From Paenibacillus gorillae (GTDB lineage: Bacteria; Bacillota; Bacilli; Paenibacillales; Paenibacillaceae), in assembly GCF_000513275.1 (NCBI RefSeq), contig NZ_CBVJ010000079.1, positions 1-36,792 on the forward strand: 36,792 nt of DNA. Reading direction: 5' to 3'. The translations under genes were made by a program, and so were the position numbers. The notes beneath the pieces are model-generated. The model was not told the DNA's origin. It did not search any database and was given only the letters and a program-made list of their open reading frames with translations. The number at the start of each line of letters is the position of its first letter. Position 1 is the first letter of the stretch. Shown in pieces: positions 16,083-24,499 of this stretch.

Positions 16083-17684
16083 CTATTTCTTATTCTCTGC
16101 CCACCAGACGTTAATCTGCGATTGAAGCTCGGCCTGGACCTTCTCAAGCCCTGCAGCCTTAAGCTTTTTATTTCTCTCCTCAAGCAGCTTCGTTGGGTCT
16201 TTGACTGCCCCCGTATAGATCAATTTGTATTCCGTAACGACGGCTGTAATTTGTGTCAGCTCATTTTTGACCTTCGTATCGTCAAATACAAAGCCCATTA
16301 ACGGGAAGCGTGTAGCTTCATTGTTGAACTTCTCCCAGTTAACGTAGAGATCATCCGGCTGTCCCGGCTTCAAATAGTTGATCATTTGATTGCCTATTAC
16401 CCAGAATAGCGCCGTCTTGCCATAACCTGAATCCGCAATCGGCTCAATGCGATTCTCGCCGACCTTCTTGTAGTGCTTGCCCTCGATCCCGTTCACGAAC
16501 AAGTTAATCACATAAGGATCTGTGTGCAAGTAGTTCAACACCATCATCGCCCGTTCTGGATCCTTGGACGTTCTAGAGATAGCGAGCATGGAGCCTGCAG
16601 CCAGATCCGTCGTGACGATCGGCTCTTCCACAACATGCGACACATACTCGTATTTGTTATTATCCGCAATTTGCGCTTCAATATCAGCGCCTGGCTTCCA
16701 CGGGGCTGTCTGCATCCAGATCTTGCCCTGTCTCCTTAAATCGCCTACATCCGTCGTACTCGTTCCCGCATCGGAATTGATATAGCCTTTTTCATAAAAA
16801 CGACGGAACATTTCGATTTCGTTTTTGTTCAGCTCCACAATCTCAGGATCTAAAACCGATTTAATCGTCATATCCAGTGACTTGTAATCTATGAGAAACA
16901 ATGGGGTTTTGGCTGGCGTTGGTCCGATTGGCCGGAAGTTCGAATTGGTCTCATACATCACGAGGCCACCGCCAAAATTGCCTGAACCGCCATTAATATA
17001 TTGGCTGATCATCTCCGGCTCTTCTTTCTTAAACTTCTCGTACCAAGGCTCTAGATCAATGACTTTATTGATTGAATCGATCGGAATATTGTATTTGTCG
17101 ACAATATCCTTCCTGTAGGTGAAAGCCTTTCCCTGTGTAATCTCCTTGTTGGTCGGAACCGCATAGAGCTTGCCCTTCAGGCGTGGAGCTTCCAGATACA
17201 GCGGATTAATCAGCTTCTTGATGCCTTGGCCGTGTTTCTCCAGCAGATCATCCAGTTCCAGATAAGCGCCTTTAGACGCATTGCCGAAGAAATTGAGCCA
17301 TGAAGCACTGAAGACAAGGTCCATCTTCTCCCCGGTATTCATCATCAGCTCCGTCCGGCTCTTATAATCGCTGGAAGCAATCGGCTGAAGAGAGACTGTA
17401 GCATTGATTTTTTCCTTGAAAAATTCATTCAGCTTTTCTTCAACTAAAGCATCATCCTCCTGCGGAGTACCGAAGTAGACAATGGATACCTCATAAGGCG
17501 GAAGCTCAGGCTCAGCAGATGGTGCATTCGTCGCCTTATCCGGCTCTGGCGTTTTTTCCGCATTTGTTGCGGTTGCCTTGTTTGCCGGTTTTTCATTCCC
17601 GTCGCCGCTTGAACACGCTTGCAGGAATACCGATAGGACGAGCAGCATAGCAAGCATTAACATGACCGTTTTTTTCTGTCTCAT
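16083..17684 (-). CDS. Sugar ABC transporter solute-binding lipoprotein (DUF3502 type)
   Basis: A 533-residue extracellular lipoprotein that should deliver a sugar or oligosaccharide to the two permeases encoded just upstream. The signal sequence ends in LSVFLQACSSG, a lipobox with the acylated Cys. The mature protein has an Ala/Thr/Pro/Glu linker and then a family 1 solute-binding fold (PYEVSIVYFGTPQEDDALVE, ELMMNTGEKMDLVFSASWLN). The C-terminal part matches the DUF3502 module of LplA-like proteins (FPLMGFVFDDTKVKNELTQI). I start at ATG 17684 with GGGAGGG 9 nt upstream, not at the longer frame start. No ATPase is encoded here; a shared MsmX-type ATPase elsewhere is expected. Confidence 0.92.
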   Translation of the reverse strand: MRQKKTVMLMLAMLLVLSVFLQACSSGDGNEKPANKATATNAEKTPEPDKATNAPSAEPELPPYEVSIVYFGTPQEDDALVEEKLNEFFKEKINATVSLQPIASSDYKSRTELMMNTGEKMDLVFSASWLNFFGNASKGAYLELDDLLEKHGQGIKKLINPLYLEAPRLKGKLYAVPTNKEITQGKAFTYRKDIVDKYNIPIDSINKVIDLEPWYEKFKKEEPEMISQYINGGSGNFGGGLVMYETNSNFRPIGPTPAKTPLFLIDYKSLDMTIKSVLDPEIVELNKNEIEMFRRFYEKGYINSDAGTSTTDVGDLRRQGKIWMQTAPWKPGADIEAQIADNNKYEYVSHVVEEPIVTTDLAAGSMLAISRTSKDPERAMMVLNYLHTDPYVINLFVNGIEGKHYKKVGENRIEPIADSGYGKTALFWVIGNQMINYLKPGQPDDLYVNWEKFNNEATRFPLMGFVFDDTKVKNELTQITAVVTEYKLIYTGAVKDPTKLLEERNKKLKAAGLEKVQAELQSQINVWWAENKK

Positions 17685-17718
17685 TTCTATTAACCCTCCC
17701 AATAACTAAATTTATAAT

Positions 17719-17752
17719 AACAGACCTTAGGCCGCATAGCTTCAGGTCATTA
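17719..17752 (-). other. Possible intercistronic stem-loop before the lipoprotein gene
   Basis: On the minus strand TAATGACCT and AGGTCTGTTA can pair around a 16-nt loop in the 80-nt gap between the permease and the binding protein. Such structures often stabilise the binding-protein part of ABC transporter mRNA, which is needed in excess. No T-run follows, so it is not a terminator. Confidence 0.35.
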
Positions 17753-17764
17753 CTACCGAACACT

Positions 17765-18667
17765 CTAGCCTTTGACTGCACCTACGGTTAAGCCTTTAAC
17801 GAAGTATTTCTGAAAAAACGGATATACCAGCAGAATCGGCCCCATGCCCACTACAGCCATCGCCATCTGCAGCGATTCATTCGGCAAATCACTCATCATC
17901 TGCGGATTCTGCGCAGCCAGCTGCACGTTTGCCCGCATAAACTGAACATCGTTCAAGACGCGCATCATGAGGTATTGCAGCGGGTATTTATCCTCGGTTC
18001 GAATAAACATTAGCGCATTAAACCAGTCGTTCCAAAACACGATTGTACTGAGCAATGCCATAGTGGCCATTACGGGTAATGAAAGCGGAAGCACGATGCG
18101 GATAAAAATAAGCAATTCCCCTCCGCCATCAATACGCGCCGATTCAATTAACGCCGGATGGATCGTTGACTGAAAGAAGGTTCGCATAATAATGACGTTA
18201 AACGGGACAATGAGCAATGGAAGAATTAAAGCTGCGTAGGAGTCGAGCAGTCCTATCGTTTGCGTAAATACGATATATTTGCTGACGATCCCCCCGCTGA
18301 ACAGCATGGTGAAAAACAGAATAAAGGTGAAGATGCCGCGGAATGGATAATCCTGACGGGAGATTGGATAGGCATACAAAGCCATGAAGATGACACTCAA
18401 AATAGTGCCGGCTATCGTGACGCCGATACTAACCGCGTAGGCTCCTAGAATGGTTGAATAATCTTTAAACAAGCTTTCATAAGCGATCCAGGAAAACTTC
18501 TCAGGGATGAAGCTATAACCTCTATCAAGCAAGGAATCATTATGAGTAATCGAAACGATAATAACTAATATAACGGGCAGCACGCAGGCCAAGGAAAGAA
18601 GGATAAATCCGGCGTTTAAAACAGCATTCGTTAGCGGGGTAATTTTATTTTCCCGGCGTGAGCTCAT
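17765..18667 (-). CDS. Carbohydrate ABC permease, LplC/YtcP type
   Basis: A 300-residue permease with six predicted membrane helices. The EAA loop that contacts the ATPase is visible as ALIESARIDGGGELLIFIRI followed by VLPLSLPVMA. The end VYPFFQKYFVKGLTVGAVKG is the usual C terminus of this family. AGAGGTGATAACC precedes the ATG at 18667; I chose it over an in-frame GTG three codons earlier that lies within the site. The gene is 22 nt downstream of the other permease. It forms the inner membrane channel together with the LplB-type subunit. Confidence 0.93.
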   Translation of the reverse strand: MSSRRENKITPLTNAVLNAGFILLSLACVLPVILVIIVSITHNDSLLDRGYSFIPEKFSWIAYESLFKDYSTILGAYAVSIGVTIAGTILSVIFMALYAYPISRQDYPFRGIFTFILFFTMLFSGGIVSKYIVFTQTIGLLDSYAALILPLLIVPFNVIIMRTFFQSTIHPALIESARIDGGGELLIFIRIVLPLSLPVMATMALLSTIVFWNDWFNALMFIRTEDKYPLQYLMMRVLNDVQFMRANVQLAAQNPQMMSDLPNESLQMAMAVVGMGPILLVYPFFQKYFVKGLTVGAVKG

Positions 18668-18689
18668 GGTTATCACCTCTGCATAGGGT

Positions 18690-19664
18690 CTAGAAAAGGG
18701 CTTGATCTTTATTGATTTTGCGCACAGCCGAGTTTGTAAGAATGACCATTATGAAACCTAAAATGGATTGCACAAGGGCCGCTGCGGATGACATGCCGAT
18801 ATCGTTCATCTGCATCAGTACGCGGTATACATACGTATCGACCGTGTCTGTCACCGGATACAGCGCTCCCGAATCCATCGGCACCTGGAAGAACAAGCCG
18901 AAGTCAGAATTGAACACATGTCCCATGGACAATATCGTCATAATAATAATAATGGGCTGGATCGAAGGGAGTGTGATATGGAAGATCTGACGCCATTTGG
19001 ATGCCCCGTCAATGACAGCCGCCTCATAATACTCAGGGTCGATGCCGGCTATCGCAGCTATATAGATGACCGCTCCGATACCGACGCCCTTCCAAGCGTT
19101 TACCAGCGTTAGAATGTATGGCCAGTAAGCGGGCTCAGAATACCAAAACACATGATCTTTGCCGAGCAGCTCGAGCACCGTCGTGTTGAGAAAGCCTTTG
19201 TCCGGGTTCAGGAAAGCATACGTCAAATAGCTGATCACAACCATCGATAAAAAATACGGCATAATTAGAAACGTCTGATATCCCTTCGCCAGCAGCCGGC
19301 CGCGAAGCTCATTGATCGCAACGGCAATGGCTACCGATAAGCCTAGATTGAAAACCATGAATACGAGACTGTACAGCACCGTATTTCTAGCTATTCGCCA
19401 CAATGACCCTGAAGAGAAGAGAAAGGTGAAATTATCGAAGCCGACCCAAGGGCTTTTCCAAATGCCATCGACATAATTAATATTTTTAAACGCGATGAAC
19501 ACTCCGAACATAGGCAGATAGTTATTCAGAAGCAGTACGATCAGGGCGGGCAGCATCATCATCGTCAAATATCTGTATTTCCAGAGCAAATGAAAAAACA
19601 ACGCCGTCCCAGATCTCGAATGGCTCCGCAAGCTTACGCCCTGAACCACTGTTTTTCCTTTCAA
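18690..19664 (-). CDS. Carbohydrate ABC permease, LplB type
   Basis: A 324-residue permease, the first gene of the transporter operon. It has an N-terminal cytoplasmic segment, then membrane helices starting LTMMMLPALIVLLLNNYLPM, and the EAA loop EYYEAAVIDGASKWRQIFHI followed by TLPSIQPIIII. NYLPMFGVFIAFKNINYVDG is a signature of the LplB subfamily common in Paenibacillus. The start is the TTG at 19664, 7 nt after AAGGAGGT; the GTG at 19673 lies inside that site. Its promoter has a 32-nt element shared with the promoter of the yesN-like gene, so the adjacent two-component system probably controls it. Confidence 0.93.
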   Translation of the reverse strand: MKGKTVVQGVSLRSHSRSGTALFFHLLWKYRYLTMMMLPALIVLLLNNYLPMFGVFIAFKNINYVDGIWKSPWVGFDNFTFLFSSGSLWRIARNTVLYSLVFMVFNLGLSVAIAVAINELRGRLLAKGYQTFLIMPYFLSMVVISYLTYAFLNPDKGFLNTTVLELLGKDHVFWYSEPAYWPYILTLVNAWKGVGIGAVIYIAAIAGIDPEYYEAAVIDGASKWRQIFHITLPSIQPIIIIMTILSMGHVFNSDFGLFFQVPMDSGALYPVTDTVDTYVYRVLMQMNDIGMSSAAALVQSILGFIMVILTNSAVRKINKDQALF

Positions 19665-19691
19665 TGTGTCCACCTCCTTCTTGTTAGCTTT

Positions 19692-19749
19692 AGTATAATT
19701 TGGCCCCGACTCCGTGACGATGATCTATTCCTATAAGAGTGTGATGTAA
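19692..19749 (-). promoter_or_regulatory. Activator-type promoter of the ABC transporter operon with shared 32-nt element
   Basis: On the minus strand a -10 TATACT (19692-19697) has no good -35. Exactly 20 nt upstream lies a 32-nt element (19718-19749) reading TTACATCACA...AGATCATCG on the minus strand. The same element, 25 of 32 identical, occurs at 23285-23316 upstream of the yesN-like gene with the same 20-nt spacing to its -10. It is the likely binding site of the AraC-type response regulator. Confidence 0.75.
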
Positions 19750-19772
19750 AATAAACTCCCCTGTTTGAAACG

Positions 19773-19803
19773 AAAAAAGGCTCCGGCCGGCAGCCAGAGC
19801 CTT
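19773..19803 (-). terminator. Terminator of the two-component operon
   Basis: Minus-strand hairpin AAGGCTC(TGG)...(CCG)GAGCCTT with a GC-rich inner stem, followed by TTTTTT. It starts 4 nt after the kinase stop and separates the yesN-yesM unit from the ABC operon promoter. Confidence 0.85.
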
Positions 19804-19806
19804 CAT

Positions 19807-21543
19807 CTATAGGACTTTTTCTTGCATAGGAAGATTGATGATTGCGACAATCCCCCCGCCTTCCCGCCGCTCATAACGAAGGCGGTATTGATCGCCGTAA
19901 TGCAGTTGAATGCGCTGATGAACGTTTCGGATACCGTACCCTTTATCGTTCGTATCGCCGTTAACGATGTGATTCAGACGCTCCATATCGACTGGCAGGA
20001 AGCCATTATCCTCCACTGTCATTTGAATTTCCTTGTCCACACACCGGACTCCAATCCAAATTGAACCTTCGCCATCCATGCTGCTGACGCTGTGAAAGAT
20101 GGCATTCTCAACGAGCGGCTGTAAAATAACTTTCGGGGTCATATACGTAGTCAAATCTTCGTCAATATGCCAAAACACTTCAAACTGGCCGGGGTAACGC
20201 TTCATTTGAAGGCGGCTGTATGCTTGCACATGCTCCACTTCTTCCGCAATTGTAATCATGGACTTTCCTTTGCTCAGCCCGATCCGCAGCAGTCTCGATA
20301 AATCCTTGACCATCTCGCCAACCTCCGTATTGCCGCTGTCCAGTGCGTACCAATAAATAGAGTCAAGTGTGTTGTACAGCAGATGTGGAGTGATTTGAGA
20401 GTGCAGCGTAGCCAGCTCGTTTTCCTTTTGCTTAATTTTCATGCCATAGTTTTCTTCAATGGAACGGTCTAATCTGTTCATCATTTTCAGAAAGGCTCCG
20501 TACAAAATGCCGAACTCATCTGAACGCAGCAGCTTATCCTCCCTGTCAAGCTGTTTTCCAGGTTCATAAATCTTCGTAATGGACACCAGCCTAATCAAAG
20601 GCGTAACGATGATTCGAAGTAAATAGAGGACAAATATGAGGACAAAAGCTAAATAAACCGCGGAAATGATCATAATCGTCCATTGAAATACCGTCTGATT
20701 GCCTGTAATAGAATCAAGCGGGATTTTGTAGATCAGCCTGGTGTTGAACGCGGAACGGTGGGAGAAGGCATACAGCCATTTCTTTCCTTCTGCGCTTGCA
20801 AAATAGTAGCCTTCCCCCTGAAAGCCTGCTTTTTGGGCAATCTCCGCCATTTGCGAATCCTCAGGCCCAGCCTTCATCAACTGCTCATTCTGGTCATTAA
20901 ATAAATAGATTCCGGCGTTTTTTGGCAATTGTACAGATACGATATCCCTATTCAGCAATACCTCAAGCTTGGATACGATAAGAAAGCCTATGGACTCGTC
21001 ATACTCCTCTGGATTCAATATGCTCCGCATGAAACTTACCGTTAGCACCCCGCTTTCGGAAGAAAGCAGATGAAGCGTTCCCGCACCGCCTTCCCTCAAG
21101 GAACGCTCTGCCCATTCTGGCTGGTCGGCAATATCCTTATTGAAATATTTAAACCCTTTGGTTTTGTAAGAGAGATCTAAGGGTGTACTCTTCTCCGCTG
21201 TATTCATCATGTACAACGTATATTCCGTACCGTCTGACGACCATCGTTCCAGTATCGCATCGGCCTCTCTGATCTGTCCGAGCGTTTCAATGTTTGTCCA
21301 GAAGCTATATTGCTTGGAATCGCTAAAGAAATGGTTATCCAATAGCGTGATCGTCCGGTCATTGACTGACGACAAAGTTTTTTCTATCGTGACATGGTTT
21401 TGCTTGACGAGCTGAAGTGTCGTTCTGCCAACTTCGTCTCTCATCGAATCCGAAGCCTTATATGCCGACACCCAGCCTACAACGAGGCATGGCCCCACAA
21501 TAAAAAGGGCAAACGCTAGCGTGACTTTATACTTCAGCTTCAG
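19807..21543 (-). CDS. YesM-type sensor histidine kinase
   Basis: A membrane sensor kinase of about 578 residues, partner of the adjacent YesN-type regulator. It has an N-terminal membrane helix (KVTLAFALFIVGPCLVVGWV), a large extracytoplasmic sensor region, a second helix near 290-310 (WTIMIISAVYLAFVLIFVLY), a HAMP region, and the His_kinase domain LHSQITPHLLYNTLDSIYWY with the phosphorylated His near 387. The ATPase has VILQPLVENAIFHS (N box) and DKGYGIRNVHQRIQ (G box). The first ATG-like codon, GTG at 21498, falls inside the first helix. Extending upstream, AGGGGGG is followed by CTG at 21543, giving KLKYKVTLAF, a normal YesM start; I therefore propose a CTG start. The regulator stops 11 nt upstream. 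Confidence 0.85.
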   Translation of the reverse strand: MKLKYKVTLAFALFIVGPCLVVGWVSAYKASDSMRDEVGRTTLQLVKQNHVTIEKTLSSVNDRTITLLDNHFFSDSKQYSFWTNIETLGQIREADAILERWSSDGTEYTLYMMNTAEKSTPLDLSYKTKGFKYFNKDIADQPEWAERSLREGGAGTLHLLSSESGVLTVSFMRSILNPEEYDESIGFLIVSKLEVLLNRDIVSVQLPKNAGIYLFNDQNEQLMKAGPEDSQMAEIAQKAGFQGEGYYFASAEGKKWLYAFSHRSAFNTRLIYKIPLDSITGNQTVFQWTIMIISAVYLAFVLIFVLYLLRIIVTPLIRLVSITKIYEPGKQLDREDKLLRSDEFGILYGAFLKMMNRLDRSIEENYGMKIKQKENELATLHSQITPHLLYNTLDSIYWYALDSGNTEVGEMVKDLSRLLRIGLSKGKSMITIAEEVEHVQAYSRLQMKRYPGQFEVFWHIDEDLTTYMTPKVILQPLVENAIFHSVSSMDGEGSIWIGVRCVDKEIQMTVEDNGFLPVDMERLNHIVNGDTNDKGYGIRNVHQRIQLHYGDQYRLRYERREGGGIVAIINLPMQEKVL

Positions 21544-21554
21544 CCCGTTCCCCC

Positions 21555-23180
21555 CTAGCCTTCTTTTCTATATTCAGCAGGACTTACACCAGCGTAGCGT
21601 TTGAACATGCGGCCGAAATGCTCGGGCGATTCATAGCCAACCTCATAAGCCACCTCATAGCGTTTCTTATCTGTCGTTGTAAGCAGATGCTTTGCCTCTT
21701 CAATTCGGAGCTCCGTCACATAGTCCCATAAACTTTTTTTCATTTCCTGTTTAAATAAATAGCTTAAATAAGTGGTGCTAAAATGAACCTCATTCGCTAT
21801 ATCCTGAATTTTCAGCGCGGGATTGCGAAAATGCAAACGGATGTATCCGGTTATTTTAGCAAGAATCGTCTGGTCCCTCTCTTTCACCAGCAATCGAACC
21901 AGCTTCGCCGTCTCCTGAATGTAATCGCTCAGCCGGTCAATTTTTGCTGCTCCCGCCGTATTTCGGAAGTAAGCGTCAGGATCGAACCTCTGCAGTGAAA
22001 TTCCGTTGGCAGTTCCGTATTCCAGCATTAAACCGTATAGACGGTAGACCAGCATGCCGAAATAGCTGTTGAAAAGCTCCTCCGATGGAGCCAGCTCCTT
22101 CAAGGGTTTAATGACCGGGTCCGTGTCGATCGGCAGCGGTTTTTCGAAGCCCGCCTTCAGTCCTTGGACAAACTCATCCACTCTGGCCATCCAATCGACA
22201 ATGCTTACATTTTCCTGTGCCTTTAGATCCTCGTAGTAAAACACCCGATTGCTCGGATGCAGGTTCTTCCACTCCGCTGCCGAATTGGCCTCCTCCATCA
22301 GCTTAGGCAGCATGGAGACATCGGAATGCAGTGTGCTCATGCCTACAGTCGTCTCCACATTCAAATATTGCTTTAAGTTCATATGGATCATCTGTCCAAT
22401 CAGATGCAGCTGCGACTTGACGTTAAAGCGCTGGCCCGACACCTCTTGCTCATTTAACTGAATAATACCAATTAGCTCATTTCCAAATCCGTTAAAGGTT
22501 AATCCGCTCCACTCCGACAAGCTCTCATCCATAATGTTAATCGATGCGTATTTCAGCAGCTTACGATCCTGCAAAGTAATTTCCCGATTACTGAAACCGC
22601 CCTGATTCAAGCCCAATCGAATCGATACAACACCGAGGTAATGGCCCTTGAGTTGCTCGCCAAGCTCAGCGATCAACTCCTTGTAATCCCTCTTCGTCAG
22701 ATTTCTCTCCGTCACAAGCTCCATCAGCAGCTCATTGCGGCTTAATGACGCGGACTTTTCCTTTTCCCGCTGCCACTTGGAGAGCTCCATCGATTTCTTG
22801 CCGATCTCTTCCTTCTCGTTAAGCACCTTGCGGACCACACGCAGCAGATCCTCCTGCTCCACGGGCTTCACCAGGTAGTCTCTGGCACCTAAGCGCATGG
22901 ACTTCTTGGCGAAATCAAACTCTTCATGCGCGGAGATGACAATGACAGGCAGATGGGGCTGCTCCATATAGATCGTTTCCATCAGCTCGATGCCGCTCAT
23001 CCTGCTCATTTGAATATCGGTAAGCACCAGATCGAAGCTGTCCATTCGTAAATAATCGATCGCTTCAAATCCGTTCAGTGCCGTTTCAACACAGGTAATC
23101 TGTAAATCTGAGCCGAGCAAAAAATTTTTAATCCCCGTGCTCACTCGCGGCTCATCGTCTACTACTAGTATTTTATACAT
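21555..23180 (-). CDS. YesN-type response regulator with AraC-type HTH
   Basis: A 541-residue response regulator. The receiver domain begins MYKILVVDDEPRVS (acidic pocket Asp8/Asp9) and has the phosphoacceptor Asp55 in LVLTDIQMSRMSG, and the conserved Lys in ARDYLVKPVEQEDLL. The long middle region is typical of YesN proteins. The C terminus is a double helix-turn-helix AraC domain (ALKIQDIANEVHFSTTYLSY and YEVAYEVGYESPEHFGRMFK). I start at ATG 23180, with GCGGAGG well placed, not at the longer frame start. Phosphorylated by the YesM-like kinase, it probably activates the ABC operon and its own promoter through the shared 32-nt element. Confidence 0.93.
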   Translation of the reverse strand: MYKILVVDDEPRVSTGIKNFLLGSDLQITCVETALNGFEAIDYLRMDSFDLVLTDIQMSRMSGIELMETIYMEQPHLPVIVISAHEEFDFAKKSMRLGARDYLVKPVEQEDLLRVVRKVLNEKEEIGKKSMELSKWQREKEKSASLSRNELLMELVTERNLTKRDYKELIAELGEQLKGHYLGVVSIRLGLNQGGFSNREITLQDRKLLKYASINIMDESLSEWSGLTFNGFGNELIGIIQLNEQEVSGQRFNVKSQLHLIGQMIHMNLKQYLNVETTVGMSTLHSDVSMLPKLMEEANSAAEWKNLHPSNRVFYYEDLKAQENVSIVDWMARVDEFVQGLKAGFEKPLPIDTDPVIKPLKELAPSEELFNSYFGMLVYRLYGLMLEYGTANGISLQRFDPDAYFRNTAGAAKIDRLSDYIQETAKLVRLLVKERDQTILAKITGYIRLHFRNPALKIQDIANEVHFSTTYLSYLFKQEMKKSLWDYVTELRIEEAKHLLTTTDKKRYEVAYEVGYESPEHFGRMFKRYAGVSPAEYRKEG

Positions 23181-23258
23181 TTTATAAACCTCCGCTCCTG
23201 GCTTACGTACGATCATGAATACTATGATTAGTCAGACTCAGCACCATTCTACACTTAC

Positions 23259-23316
23259 AGTTTAATGATGCGGCTTCGTCATAGCGATGATCTTTTCTCA
23301 CAGAAATGTGATGTAA
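23259..23316 (-). promoter_or_regulatory. Promoter of the yesN-like gene with shared 32-nt element
   Basis: The second copy of the 32-nt element is at 23285-23316. On the minus strand it is followed after exactly 20 nt by TAAACT (23259-23264), a plausible -10, about 72 nt of leader before the regulator start. Seven of 32 positions differ from the copy at 19718-19749, mostly in the centre, leaving conserved outer blocks as expected for an AraC-type dimer site. Confidence 0.7.
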
Positions 23317-23530
23317 TCAAGGAACATGGTCTCAACGATACGGACTTAAAAATTGGAGGGATGATGAAGGCGCTTATAAAAATTTGAAATAAGCTTACTT
23401 ATAACCATTTTATGTGATTTATTAGCCTTGTACAATGAAAGGAATTTAAAGTTAATAAGGTTTATAAAAGAAACGGCCGACCGATTGAGAGAGCTTAATA
23501 AGGCTTTAGAGGGCTTGCATTAAAGGGCAG
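23317..23530. other. Intergenic stretch without an identified feature
   Basis: AT-rich sequence between the regulator promoter and the terminator of the methyltransferase gene. I see only an 8-codon frame (MMKALIKI) behind GGAGG near 23356, which I do not consider a gene, and no other structure. Confidence 0.5.
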
Positions 23531-23582
23531 AAAAAAAGACTAGGGATTGGTTTGGCAGATTGCAAACCAGTCTCCAGTCTTT
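23531..23582 (-). terminator. Terminator of the SpoU-type methyltransferase gene
   Basis: A long hairpin with outer arms AAAGACT / AGTCTTT, a middle GGGA / TCTCC match and inner GGTTTG / CAAACC. On the minus strand it ends in seven T. It lies about 100 nt after the methyltransferase stop. Confidence 0.8.
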
Positions 23583-23684
23583 GATGCGTTGAGCGGATCG
23601 TCTTTTTTCTAAAAAGCCCAATCCTTTGCTTATTCCTAACTTTCCCTAAGCGCTTATTTAGCGGTCGTGGTTAGGCATTATTAA

Positions 23685-24491
23685 TTAGTTAAACTCCCGC
23701 TGCCTCATTGCCTCGTACAGCAGAACCGTACCCGCCATCGCTACATTCAGCGATTCCGCTTGGCCGCGCATCGGAATAATGACAGCTTCGTCCGTTTGCT
23801 CGCTTACTGCTGCCGACACACCATTGGATTCATTGCCAAGCAGCAGCCAAGAAGCTGCCGTCCAATCGTAGGAATAACAGGTATGCGTAGCTTGAAGACT
23901 TGTACCGACTAGCTTAATGCCCCGCTCCTTGGCAGCAGGCAGCAGCTCCATCAAATCTGCTTCGATCAGAGGCAGATGGAATAGTGAGCCCATTGTGGAG
24001 CGTACTGTTTTGGGGTTGTACAAATCGACACAGCCTTTACCGAGTACTACTGCGTCCGCCCCAACTGCATCGGCGCTGCGGATGATGGTTCCGACATTGC
24101 CGGGATCACGAACCCCGTCTAATACGACAACAAGACTATTGTCCCGGAACAATGATTCCTTGTCCCATTCCAACTTGCCAACAACGGCAAATATCGGCGG
24201 CGGCGTGTCGGTCCCCGTACATTTCGCCATTACTTGTGAGGAAGTTTCCACCCATTCGAAGCCTGATGAATCAGCAGCTTCATTTTGCAATTCCTGAGGA
24301 ATACCTCGCTCTCCGTCGTATACGATCGTTTCAATGGGAGCGGAAGCTTTTATCGCTTCCAGCAAAAGATGAACGCCTTCGATCACAAACTTGCCTGTTC
24401 GATCGCGGAATTTTTTATCCAGCAGGGAAGCCCAAAGCTTGACCCTGTCATTTTGTACGGACGTTATTTTTTCATGATTATAGTTGTTCAC
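23685..24491 (-). CDS. TrmH/SpoU family RNA 2'-O-methyltransferase (YsgA-like)
   Basis: A 268-residue enzyme of the SPOUT class that should methylate a ribose 2'-hydroxyl in rRNA or tRNA using S-adenosylmethionine. The N-terminal substrate-binding domain has KFRDRTGKFVIEGVHLLLEA. The knotted domain shows motif 1 VLDGVRDPGNVGTIIRSADA, motif 2 LLLGNESNGVS and motif 3 IPMRGQAESLNVAMAGTVLL, all intact. The start is GTG at 24491 with GGAAGG upstream. It is 8 nt after the KtrA-type gene and close to sspI; in B. subtilis the YsgA gene also lies by sspI, so this is probably the orthologue, though the RNA target cannot be read from the sequence. Confidence 0.92.
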   Translation of the reverse strand: MNNYNHEKITSVQNDRVKLWASLLDKKFRDRTGKFVIEGVHLLLEAIKASAPIETIVYDGERGIPQELQNEAADSSGFEWVETSSQVMAKCTGTDTPPPIFAVVGKLEWDKESLFRDNSLVVVLDGVRDPGNVGTIIRSADAVGADAVVLGKGCVDLYNPKTVRSTMGSLFHLPLIEADLMELLPAAKERGIKLVGTSLQATHTCYSYDWTAASWLLLGNESNGVSAAVSEQTDEAVIIPMRGQAESLNVAMAGTVLLYEAMRQREFN

Positions 24492-24499
24492 GGTTTTAA

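Noticed and set aside
23531..23582. Long hairpin considered as a small RNA or T-box leader
   Set aside because: It points the wrong way for a leader of the regulator gene and is best explained as the terminator of the methyltransferase gene.
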